Shown here in pieces: positions 1-5,332 of a DNA stretch of 6,246 nt. Each line of letters begins with the position of its first letter. Position 1 is the stretch's first letter. A program made the translations under genes and the position numbers. The notes beneath the pieces were generated by a model, which saw nothing but the letters and a program-made list of their open reading frames with translations, searched no databases and was not told where the DNA came from. Origin of the DNA: Candidatus Woesearchaeota archaeon (lineage in GTDB: Archaea; Nanobdellota; Nanobdellia; Woesearchaeales; UBA11576); the NCBI GenBank assembly GCA_016219765.1, contig JACRKM010000060.1, positions 1 to 6,246 of the forward strand, in the 5' to 3' direction.

Positions 1-52
1 CTTGAGATGATAAGAGCCATGCTCTTATCGAGCGATCGCGTCGAGCATCGCG
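1..52. repeat. Hairpin and short tandem repeat at the left edge, probable end of a second copy of the structured element
   Basis: Bases 9-17 (GATAAGAGC) pair perfectly with 21-29 (GCTCTTATC) around a 3-nt loop. The hairpin is followed by CGAGCG. The same arrangement occurs at 999-1026 inside the large inverted-repeat element: TGATAAG before the variable stem and CTTATCGAGCG after it are identical, while the stem tip differs by paired changes. Immediately after the hairpin, 28-40 (TCGAGCGATCGCG) is repeated at 41-52 with one base missing. By analogy with the large element this would be the right-hand end of a second copy, with most of it outside the window. That last step is inference. Confidence 0.6.
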
Positions 53-91
53 GTGCCGGTTTGTAAAGACTTTCTACAGAGCCGATTAGAC

Positions 92-115
92 GAGAAAACT
101 AATGAGAAAAGAAGT
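92..115 (-). terminator. Possible T-rich archaeal terminator after pcm
   Basis: Just beyond the pcm stop codon the minus strand reads as a pyrimidine-rich stretch with two T4 runs (CTTCTTTTCTC and TTTTCTC). Archaeal RNA polymerase commonly terminates at such T-rich tracts without a hairpin. The runs are short, so this is a weak call. The hairpin at 9-29 lies further downstream and could also help end the transcript. Confidence 0.3.
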
Positions 116-117
116 TG

Positions 118-804
118 CTATAGCACCTTATTCGCCTCCCATCCTTCTTTACCTACGAGCGGAACGAAGAGGCAGTCGCACAAATCCTCATGTTCGAGCT
201 TACCGTCGCGTTTGCGGACCTTGATCAATGTCTGTCCCCAGGGGTTTCCAATAGGAATCACCATGATGCCACCATCCTTGAGCTGATCCGCTAGAGGCTG
301 CGGAATTTTATAGCTCGATGCGGTGACGATGATACGATCGTACGGCGCAGCAGACCGATATCCAAGTGTTCCATCCCCTTCGATGACTTCGACATTGTTA
401 TACTTGAGTTTTGCAAGAACGGTTTTTGCTCTTCGTACAATTTGAGGGATACGTTCTATCGTATAGACATTCTTGCATAATAGGGAAAGAATTGCTGCTT
501 GATAGCCAGAGCCTGTTCCGACCTCGAGGACTACTTCCTGTCCTTTTAATTCAAGCGCCTGCGTCATTAGTGCGACGATGTATGGCTGCGAGATGGTCTG
601 GTCTTCGCCTATGGGCAGCGGAAAGTCGCCGTATGCGACATCAAAGAATTCCTTATCGACAAATTCGTGGCGTGGGACTTTTTCAAATGCTGCAAGAACT
701 CGCTCATCGCTGATGTCGCGTGCGCGTAGCTGCGATTCTACCATCCAGAAGCGTTTGTTGGCAAGTTCATCGCTCGTTGGAGGCTTGCTTGTGGAGACTT
801 TCAT
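118..804 (-). CDS. pcm: Protein-L-isoaspartate O-methyltransferase
   Basis: This enzyme transfers a methyl group from S-adenosylmethionine to isoaspartyl residues in aged proteins, starting their repair; it is cytosolic. The 228-residue product has the full family pattern. The N-terminal MVESQLRARDISDERVLAAF segment (from residue 21) and VPRHEFV (43-49) come first, then ISQPYIVALM (71-80) with the conserved substrate-site Ser. The SAM-binding motif I LEVGTGSGYQ is at 93-102, YTIERIP at 114-120, GDGTLGY at 143-149 and YDRIIVTAS at 155-163. Length is normal. The ATG at 804 adds about 20 residues before the conserved MVESQL; Met21 (codon 744-742) is an alternative start. No Shine-Dalgarno is visible before either. 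The gene follows the structured element at 830-1065 and ends in TAG. Family assignment is firm; the exact start is less so. Confidence 0.95.
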   Translation of the reverse strand: MKVSTSKPPTSDELANKRFWMVESQLRARDISDERVLAAFEKVPRHEFVDKEFFDVAYGDFPLPIGEDQTISQPYIVALMTQALELKGQEVVLEVGTGSGYQAAILSLLCKNVYTIERIPQIVRRAKTVLAKLKYNNVEVIEGDGTLGYRSAAPYDRIIVTASSYKIPQPLADQLKDGGIMVIPIGNPWGQTLIKVRKRDGKLEHEDLCDCLFVPLVGKEGWEANKVL

Positions 805-811
805 AAGAATA

Positions 812-825
812 TACTATATACTATT
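812..825. repeat. Left copy of AT-rich direct repeat flanking the structured element
   Basis: TACTATATACTATT here matches TACTATTTACTATT at 1072-1085 with one difference in 14 bases. The two copies sit 4 and 6 bases outside the ends of the inverted repeat, in the same orientation. This could be a decayed target-site duplication. The sequence is low in complexity and also lies just upstream of the pcm start, where it may contribute to a promoter. Confidence 0.45.
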
Positions 826-882
826 TTCATATTTGTTTAGCTCTTATGCTCACAGCGCCGCCACCGACCTGCGAGCTGGCAA

Positions 883-899
883 GGAACGGATACGATTCC
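883..899. repeat. Bulged hairpin inside the structured element
   Basis: GGAACG (883-888) pairs with CG plus TTCC (893-899), with one bulged A at 895 and a GATA loop. It can be extended outward by GAGCT (873-877) pairing with AGCTC (902-906). An alternative pairing, TTCCA (896-900) with TGGAA (908-912), competes with it. Confidence 0.55.
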
Positions 900-946
900 A
901 CAGCTCTTGGAAAACATAGTCCGTTTTCACATACATACGAGTTGTG

Positions 947-963
947 AACGATTGCGTATCGTT
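947..963. repeat. 6-bp perfect hairpin inside the structured element
   Basis: AACGAT (947-952) pairs with ATCGTT (958-963) around loop TGCGT. Bases 947-948 are also needed by the alternative stem TTCACA (926-931) with TGTGAA (943-948), so the two helices cannot both form fully. Confidence 0.55.
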
Positions 964-967
964 ATTC

Positions 968-986
968 GGCAGGCTTCATGCCTGCC
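968..986. repeat. 7-bp GC-rich perfect hairpin inside the structured element
   Basis: GGCAGGC (968-974) pairs perfectly with GCCTGCC (980-986) around a TTCAT loop. It is not followed by a T run on either strand, so it does not look like an intrinsic terminator. Confidence 0.7.
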
Positions 987-998
987 TTGATGTGGGTT

Positions 999-1021
999 GA
1001 TAAGGGAGGCACTCCCTTATC
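999..1021. repeat. 10-bp perfect hairpin, conserved with the left-edge hairpin
   Basis: GATAAGGGAG (999-1008) pairs perfectly with CTCCCTTATC (1012-1021) around a 3-nt loop, and is followed by GAGCG leading into the closing arm. The hairpin at 9-29 has the same base (GATAAG/CTTATC), the same loop size and the same CGAGCG tail, with compensating changes at the tip. Confidence 0.8.
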
Positions 1022-1071
1022 GAGCGTCAGTGGCGGCGCTGTGAGAGTGATTAGCTAAACAAATACCCATT

Positions 1072-1085
1072 TACTATTTACTATT
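1072..1085. repeat. Right copy of AT-rich direct repeat flanking the structured element
   Basis: TACTATTTACTATT here matches 812-825 at 13 of 14 positions. It begins 6 bases outside the inverted repeat and its last base is the first base of the stop codon of the in-frame tail of the PHP gene. If it is a target-site duplication, the element inserted right behind that reading frame. Confidence 0.45.
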
Positions 1086-1249
1086 CAAGAGCGTTTATTC
1101 ATCTTGCGGATCTTTTTCTCCTTGACGTATTTTTCGTGAACAGGGTAATCACTGTTGAGATCTATTTCAAAAGCCTCTTCAATTTCATCTTCGATGCTGC
1201 TCTTCTTCCGTTTGTTCTTGTTTGATTTTTGTTCGGCCGTAGGAATCCC
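1085..1249 (-). other. In-frame 54-codon open tail after the PHP stop codon (read-through, nonsense mutation or sequence error)
   Basis: Directly after the TGA that ends the PHP gene, the same frame stays open for 54 codons and ends at TGA (1087-1085). The encoded segment is protein-like: a Lys-rich stretch (KSNKNKRKK), then SIEDEIEEAFEIDL, which reads as an acidic amphipathic helix, then DYPVHEKYVKEKKIRKMNK. There is no ATG, GTG or TTG in this frame until the Met five codons from its end, so it is not a normal separate gene. An ATG overlapping the PHP stop (1253-1251) opens another frame that ends after 22 codons. The likeliest reading is that the PHP protein once had, or in relatives still has, this tail, giving 354 residues if read through. 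A base error in the sequence would look the same. Confidence 0.5.
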
Positions 1250-2149
1250 TCATTCTTCAAGGCTTCCATTATGGTGCTGCTTGAAACGATGGTAGAAGTG
1301 GGTTCGTTTGAATTTTTCTTTAAAATATTTGAGTTCGGATCCAAGCTGCGATCGTATCAACATGCGCGCCAGATGCTGGTGCTTGCTTTTGTTGATGTAC
1401 GTGGTTTCCTTACTGAGCACGTACAATGCCCGCAGGAGCAAGTTGTCCTCTCGTCCGATGACAAATGATTTCCGCCGCTGCAGCGATTTGTAAAATGATT
1501 CAAGATCTTGCTCGTATGCGCACGTCAGCACGCGTCCAAGCTCGCGCGTCGTGTGGCCATCGGATCCTCCTGTGACTCCTTTGTTCGTCGCTGCCGCCCA
1601 GTTGATACTTTTGAGATTTGATTTGTGGAATTCATAGCCATTAAGCGCTTCGATAAGCTTGATGTTTTTCTCAGCTTTTTTATGAATCTTGATCTTTTGG
1701 AGCCCTATTGCGCCCGGGGCGAATGGATGGGGCGCGCCGATAACACAGTTGTACCCATCAATTGTGCTCTCGATGAAGCGCTGGGGGTCTGCATTAACAA
1801 AGAAGGGATTGCGTTCCATCAACGGAGACAGCTTTTTAGCATAAAACTCCTTCATCTCATCTACCGAATAGAAGTAGCACATAACGTGAGTGCCTTTGGC
1901 GCACGTGACTTCTACGCCTGGTACAACAAATACGCCAAGTTTGTTCTTGTTTGCAAGCACTGCGCCTCGTATTGCGTTATGGTCAGTGACAGCAACACCG
2001 ATTCCAAGTTTTTTCGCTTTACGAAGGACATTGTCAAGTTTCGAGACCGCATCAAGAGAGTATTGCGTGTGGAAGTGCATATCAACGCCAAGAAGGCCCT
2101 CTGCCTTGAGTTCTCGGTAGTTGGGTTTCTTGAAGACAATCTCTCGCAT
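1250..2149 (-). CDS. PHP-domain metal-dependent phosphoesterase
   Basis: The 299-residue product belongs to the PHP (polymerase and histidinol phosphatase) superfamily, whose members hydrolyse phosphoesters with a cluster of two or three metal ions. The ligand set looks complete: HFHT (His25, His27), TDHN (Asp56, His57), GVE (Glu80), THV (His88), APHPF (His141) and GGSDGH (Asp197, His199). The order and spacing fit stand-alone PHP proteins rather than a polymerase. The substrate cannot be told; candidates include nucleotides, oligonucleotides or sugar phosphates. Residues 252-295 form a basic, His-rich C-terminal region outside the core. The ATG is well supported: GAGGT stands 5 nt upstream. 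It lies 50 nt behind asnB on the same strand. It ends in TGA followed by an open tail in the same frame, so the true C terminus is uncertain. Confidence 0.88.
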   Translation of the reverse strand: MREIVFKKPNYRELKAEGLLGVDMHFHTQYSLDAVSKLDNVLRKAKKLGIGVAVTDHNAIRGAVLANKNKLGVFVVPGVEVTCAKGTHVMCYFYSVDEMKEFYAKKLSPLMERNPFFVNADPQRFIESTIDGYNCVIGAPHPFAPGAIGLQKIKIHKKAEKNIKLIEALNGYEFHKSNLKSINWAAATNKGVTGGSDGHTTRELGRVLTCAYEQDLESFYKSLQRRKSFVIGREDNLLLRALYVLSKETTYINKSKHQHLARMLIRSQLGSELKYFKEKFKRTHFYHRFKQHHNGSLEE

Positions 2150-2154
2150 GTGTT

Positions 2155-2159
2155 ACCTC
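2155..2159 (-). promoter_or_regulatory. Shine-Dalgarno site of the PHP gene
   Basis: GAGGT on the minus strand, within AGAGGT, ends 5 nt before the ATG at 2149. It is the clearest ribosome binding site in the window and fixes the PHP start. It shows that the organism uses leadered as well as apparently leaderless initiation. Confidence 0.75.
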
Positions 2160-2199
2160 TTTGATTGAACAATGTTGAATCACTTTAAGACGGTGCGGT

Positions 2200-3765
2200 T
2201 TATTTAAAGTTATCTGTGAGCGATGCCAGATAAGCCGCCTTCGTTGAAAATCCTTTTCGCTTTGCCATCTTCGCAATGCCTTTGTCAAAATTGCTGCCGT
2301 ACTGCGCTGCCTGCTTTTTTCTGCTGGCGATCTCGTGCGGGATGCCTAATGCAATCGCAACCTTACGCAGGATGATTTTCTTTTGAGTTGCATTGATCTT
2401 AAACTCACCTGGGATGCTGAGGGCACAATCAATAAGCGCATAATCAAGGAATGGAAGCCGCAGTTCAATAGTGTGGTGCATCATCATAAGATCGTCGCGG
2501 TACAGGTCGCGTTGCCATAAGTCATAGAGTCCTGCAAAGCATTCGCGATTGATGCAGGCAGGGCCCTGCAGTGAAAGGGCCTGCGCGTGTCGTTCGTAGC
2601 CTGCAAAGAGTTCTTCAGAGCCAAGCCCGGAGAGCATTACGCGTTTACCATCCTTGTGCGCCATCTGTGCGCATACAAAGAACGGTGATGCAACGCCGGT
2701 TTTCACTACATCGGTGCTTTCGATGATGCGTGTGACCTGTGCAAACACGGAATCAAGCGCATCGGTTTTGATGATTTTAATCTTGAGCGGAAAGCCGAGT
2801 TCTTCACAGACGCGTTTTGCCCATACGATATCTTGCGGGAGATCCATGTCTCCATCGCAATATCCGGCAGTGTAACATGTGAATTTCTTGTTAAGTTTCT
2901 TGCAGAGGCATGCAAGAATGGTCGAGTCGATGCCACCAGAGAAAAGAATACCGATGTTATCTATATCAGCAAGGCGCTTCTTACAAGCCTCACTTAGATG
3001 AGCCATGATGCCTGCGATGATCTGTTGTTCGTCTAGGAAAGTTGAGGCAGGCGCGCCATGTGTCCTGCCAGAGATTTCTTGTGCAGGAAGATTAAAAAAT
3101 TTCTGATGCCATTCTTTTAATTGCTTTTGTGCTGTGTCATATACTAGAATGGTTCGAGGCTCCAGGATTTGGTGCCGGAGTCCAAGAGCAGTAAGTGTTT
3201 TTCCCTCGGATGCGAATGCAAACAGCCCTGTTGAAGGATTGAAGTGCCATGTGAGCGGCCGTTCTCCGATTCGATCGCGGCAGATGACAACAATATTTTC
3301 ACGCCGGTAAGCGAATGCAAACACGCCATCCAGTGATGCTGCAAGCGCGTTCAGCGTTGCTGCGCTGATGACGGGCATTTTTTCCAGCAAAAAGAAAAGG
3401 GCATCCGCGTCATTGCGGGCTTTGATATTATTTTTTTGTGCAAGCTGTTTCCAGTTGTAAATCTCTCCATTATACGCGAGCATTCCTTTTCCAGAGAGCG
3501 GCTGGGGCACTGAGTTGATTATTGCATGTAAATGATGCAGGAGTACATGAGACGCGCCAGAACTCCCGAGGAGCATAAGCTGTTGTGAGAACTCTGAAGG
3601 GTTTTTCGTGACAAAAACGTCCCTTTCTGATTTCCTTTCTGATTCGTTCTTTTCTCGCACAAGTCCGAACGCGTCCTGGCCACGGTTCTCCTGGACGCAG
3701 TATGCCTGGGGCATCCGTTCAAGAACCTCTTTCGATGCATTGAAGACGCCGATGATTCCGCACAT
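2200..3765 (-). CDS. asnB: Asparagine synthetase (glutamine-hydrolysing), class II amidotransferase
   Basis: This enzyme makes asparagine from aspartate, using ATP and ammonia released from glutamine. The N-terminal glutaminase half begins MCGIIGVFN, where Cys2 becomes the nucleophile after Met removal. It continues with RGQDAFG (28-34), NGEIYN (99-104), LDGVFAFAY (145-153) and RDRIGERP (163-170). The C-terminal synthetase half has the ATP pyrophosphatase loop SGGIDS (276-281), then SGLGSEELFAGYERH (379-393) and ELRLPFLD (434-441). I chose the ATG at 3765 because it puts Cys at position 2. An upstream GTG at 3780 would add MLAFT. The product is 521 residues, normal for the family. No Shine-Dalgarno is seen; the ATG is 14 nt past the srp54 stop, so translation is probably coupled. 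The segment HHLHAII (77-83) stands where many relatives have a conserved Arg. A related amidotransferase activity on another substrate cannot be excluded. Confidence 0.9.
   Translation of the reverse strand: MCGIIGVFNASKEVLERMPQAYCVQENRGQDAFGLVREKNESERKSERDVFVTKNPSEFSQQLMLLGSSGASHVLLHHLHAIINSVPQPLSGKGMLAYNGEIYNWKQLAQKNNIKARNDADALFFLLEKMPVISAATLNALAASLDGVFAFAYRRENIVVICRDRIGERPLTWHFNPSTGLFAFASEGKTLTALGLRHQILEPRTILVYDTAQKQLKEWHQKFFNLPAQEISGRTHGAPASTFLDEQQIIAGIMAHLSEACKKRLADIDNIGILFSGGIDSTILACLCKKLNKKFTCYTAGYCDGDMDLPQDIVWAKRVCEELGFPLKIKIIKTDALDSVFAQVTRIIESTDVVKTGVASPFFVCAQMAHKDGKRVMLSGLGSEELFAGYERHAQALSLQGPACINRECFAGLYDLWQRDLYRDDLMMMHHTIELRLPFLDYALIDCALSIPGEFKINATQKKIILRKVAIALGIPHEIASRKKQAAQYGSNFDKGIAKMAKRKGFSTKAAYLASLTDNFK
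2201..2208 (-). promoter_or_regulatory. Possible TATA box for the PHP gene
   Basis: TTTAAATA on the minus strand overlaps the asnB stop codon. A start about 25 nt downstream would give a leader of roughly 30 nt that includes the GAGGT site. It also encodes the last asnB codons (NFK stop), so the match may be incidental, and co-transcription with asnB is equally possible. Confidence 0.35.
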
Positions 3766-3779
3766 GGTAAAAGCAAGCA

Positions 3780-5168
3780 CTAACGGGGCTTCACATTCGC
3801 CATGCCACGCACATTGCCGCCACCGACTCCCATCTTTTGCATCAGCTTCTGCATGGATTGTGGAGAAGCAGCATCCATCCCTTTGAACATCTTCATCATC
3901 TTTTTGCTCTGACGGTATTGTTTGAGAAGCTCGCGCACTTCTTGGACTTGCGCACCTGATCCTTTTGCGATGCGTTCAATGCGCGTCGTGTTCATAACAG
4001 CATCAGGGTCTTCAAGTTCTTCTTTGGTGCAGCTGTCCATGATATGCTTCCATTTGTGAAGTTTCCCTTCTTGGACCGTGATCATTTCTTTTGGCATCTT
4101 TAGTTGTCCGAACCCAGGAACCATCTCAAGGACCTTGCCTAGCGGCCCCATCTTGCTCATGGCATTCATCTGCTCGTAGAGATCGATAAGATTGAATTCT
4201 CCTTTGACAAGTTTCTTGCTCAAGTCGGTAGCTTCTTCTTCGCTGATCGCTTCGCGTGCCTTCTCGAGGAGCGTTTCTATGTCTCCCATGCCGATGAGTT
4301 TTCCAATGAAGCGTTCTGGGATAAATGGTTCGAGCGCATCGATTTTTTCACCGACTCCGACGAATTTGACCCTTGCTCCAGTAATCGAGCACGCGATTAG
4401 CGCACCTCCCCCTTTAGCGGTCCCGTCAAGCTTGGTGATGATGACTCCGGTGATCTTGCATGCTTGTGAGAATGCGCGTGCTTGTTTCTCTGCAGCTTGT
4501 CCAACATCCGCACCTATTACAAGAAGAGATTCATCTGGCTTGACTGCTGAATTAATCGCATTAAGTTCTTCAATCAGGTCGGCGGAGAGTGCATCGCGCC
4601 CAGCCGTATCGATAATTACTAAATCGTATGTTAGAAGTTCCTTCTCGTATTGTTTGTATATCGATACCGGGTCCTTGGCTTTAGGATTTCCATATACTGG
4701 TACTGAGAGTTGTACTCCCAGTTGGCGTAGTTGTTCATACGCTGCCGGCCTCCATGTGTCGGTTGAAAGAAGCGCAACACGATGCCCGCGTTTCTGGAAG
4801 TACTTGCAGAGTTTGCCTGCGGTAGTGGTCTTTCCATTTCCAAAAAGACCGACGAGCAGGATCTTGGTTGGTTTTTTGTTGATTTCTATCTTGGATTCAG
4901 TTTTACCAACGAACTTGACAAGTTCTTCATACACAACCTTGATTAGGTATTCCTTTTTGGTAAGGCCTGCAGGAAGCTCGTCTTTTTTAATGCGTTCCTT
5001 TATCTCATTTGTCAGGTCAAAGACCATCTTGACATTGACATCTGCACCAAGGAGTGCACGTTGGATGTCCTTAACCAGCTCATTAATGAGAGAGTCATCT
5101 ACGAAAAGCGCCTTGTTGATCTTCGTGAGTGTTTCACGGAGCGAATTTCCGAGTTTTTCCAGCACCAT
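3780..5168 (-). CDS. srp54: Signal recognition particle 54 kDa subunit, SRP54 GTPase
   Basis: SRP54 binds signal sequences of nascent membrane and secreted proteins and, with SRP RNA and its receptor FtsY, delivers ribosomes to the membrane. The 462-residue product has the three usual domains. The helical N domain covers about 1-95. The G domain has P-loop GLFGNGKTT (107-115), DTWRPAA (137-143), DTAGR (187-191) and TKLDGTAKGGG (245-255). The Met-rich M domain runs from about 325 to the end, with GPLGKVLEMVPGFG (341-354), RIERIAKGSG (396-405) and a Met-rich tail. MVLEKLGNSLRETL at the start is the typical N terminus and supports this ATG. A GGAG lies 12 nt upstream, rather far for a ribosome site. 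It is the first gene of the minus-strand group; its TAG overlaps the alternative GTG of asnB by one base. No defects are seen. Confidence 0.97.
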   Translation of the reverse strand: MVLEKLGNSLRETLTKINKALFVDDSLINELVKDIQRALLGADVNVKMVFDLTNEIKERIKKDELPAGLTKKEYLIKVVYEELVKFVGKTESKIEINKKPTKILLVGLFGNGKTTTAGKLCKYFQKRGHRVALLSTDTWRPAAYEQLRQLGVQLSVPVYGNPKAKDPVSIYKQYEKELLTYDLVIIDTAGRDALSADLIEELNAINSAVKPDESLLVIGADVGQAAEKQARAFSQACKITGVIITKLDGTAKGGGALIACSITGARVKFVGVGEKIDALEPFIPERFIGKLIGMGDIETLLEKAREAISEEEATDLSKKLVKGEFNLIDLYEQMNAMSKMGPLGKVLEMVPGFGQLKMPKEMITVQEGKLHKWKHIMDSCTKEELEDPDAVMNTTRIERIAKGSGAQVQEVRELLKQYRQSKKMMKMFKGMDAASPQSMQKLMQKMGVGGGNVRGMANVKPR

Positions 5169-5180
5169 ACGAAACTGTAT

Positions 5181-5184
5181 CTCC
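5181..5184 (-). promoter_or_regulatory. Possible ribosome binding site of srp54
   Basis: GGAG on the minus strand, within CTGGAGATA, ends 12 nt before the ATG at 5168. The spacing is longer than usual, so its use is uncertain. It falls inside the leader predicted from the TATA box at 5226-5233. Confidence 0.35.
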
Positions 5185-5225
5185 AGCGTTTTTAGCTTTT
5201 AGAACACGCAAAAACCCGCATTACA

Positions 5226-5233
5226 TATATAAA
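5226..5233 (-). promoter_or_regulatory. TATA box of srp54
   Basis: The minus strand reads TTTATATA within CTTTTATATATG. Its centre is about 61 nt before the srp54 ATG. Archaeal transcription normally starts about 25 nt downstream of the box, which would be near 5203 and give a leader of about 35 nt. This would be the promoter for srp54 and perhaps asnB. Confidence 0.65.
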
Positions 5234-5242
5234 AGTTGTTCT

Positions 5243-5263
5243 AAAATAGCACAAAAATAGCAC
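5243..5263. repeat. Tandem repeat of AAAATAGCAC between the divergent promoters
   Basis: AAAATAGCAC (5243-5252) is followed directly by AAAAATAGCAC (5253-5263) and then by seven further As. On the minus strand this lies just upstream of the srp54 TATA box, where an activator or repressor could bind, but A-rich tracts repeat easily by chance. Confidence 0.45.
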
Positions 5264-5280
5264 AAAAAAACGAGCTGTTT

Positions 5281-5294
5281 CTCCCCTCTGGGAG
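5281..5294. repeat. Small inverted repeat upstream of the ABC gene TATA box
   Basis: CTCCC (5281-5285) and GGGAG (5290-5294) are perfect inverted copies around CTCT. The repeat ends 9 bases before the TATA box at 5304, just beyond the BRE position, which suits an operator for a dimeric regulator. It is short enough to be accidental. Confidence 0.35.
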
Positions 5295-5303
5295 TGAACT
5301 AAA

Positions 5304-5311
5304 TTTATAAA
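5304..5311 (+). promoter_or_regulatory. TATA box of the ABC transporter gene, predicting a leaderless transcript
   Basis: TTTATAAA has its centre 25-26 bases before the ATG at 5333, which is the usual distance from archaeal TATA box to transcription start. The mRNA should therefore begin at or next to the start codon. No Shine-Dalgarno precedes the ATG, which agrees. Confidence 0.75.
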
Positions 5312-5332
5312 GAAAATTACCACTGTTGACCC

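Larger units (their letters stand above)
830..1065. repeat. 236-bp element bounded by a long two-part inverted repeat, with hairpins inside; possible structured RNA or MITE-like element
   Basis: The ends pair in two blocks. The outer block, 830-842 (TATTTGTTTAGCT), is exactly complementary to 1053-1065. The inner block, 849-868, pairs with 1026-1045 at 19 of 20 positions, the mismatch being C865/A1029. An asymmetric internal loop (843-848 against 1046-1052) separates them. Inside are perfect stems at 947-963, 968-986 and 999-1021, and a bulged one at 883-899. No convincing ORF lies in it. The strand is undetermined; the genes on both sides are on the minus strand, so an mRNA spanning PHP to pcm would carry it. 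I found no RNase P, SRP RNA, tRNA or rRNA signature. A second, partial relative is at 1-52. Whether it is an RNA gene, an mRNA processing element or a mobile repeat cannot be settled from sequence alone. Confidence 0.85.

Noticed and set aside
999..1021. CRISPR repeat or intrinsic terminator
   Set aside because: There are only two diverged copies about 1 kb apart, with no spacers, and no T run follows the hairpin on either strand.
830..1065. RNase P RNA, SRP RNA or another standard archaeal RNA
   Set aside because: The length and paired ends are suggestive, but I could not find the RNase P GAGGAAAGTCC-like block or the SRP helix 8 GGAA tetraloop with its AGCA internal loop on either strand.
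830..1065. Integron attC recombination site
   Set aside because: GTTTAGC and GCTAAAC at the ends only superficially resemble the GTTRRRY/RYYYAAC core sites. The purine and pyrimidine positions do not fit, and the element is too long.
1250..1252. Selenocysteine codon with the downstream structure as SECIS
   Set aside because: The TGA sits in a charged linker, not a redox motif, and no convincing archaeal SECIS core was recognised in the hairpins.
1185..1253. 22-codon ORF starting at an ATGA overlap with the PHP stop
   Set aside because: The start-stop overlap is attractive, but the frame ends quickly and the protein-like sequence lies in a different frame.
1162..1344. 60-codon minus-strand ORF overlapping the end of the PHP gene
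   Set aside because: It overlaps the His-rich PHP C terminus in another frame and is not protein-like; the PHP frame and its in-frame tail read better.
1625..2164. Plus-strand ORF of 179 codons opposite the PHP gene
   Set aside because: It is the antisense of a gene with complete metal-binding motifs and has no promoter or ribosome site of its own.
4192..5202. Long plus-strand ORF of 336 codons opposite srp54
   Set aside because: It is Ser-rich and without domains, as expected of the complement of a well-supported gene on the other strand.
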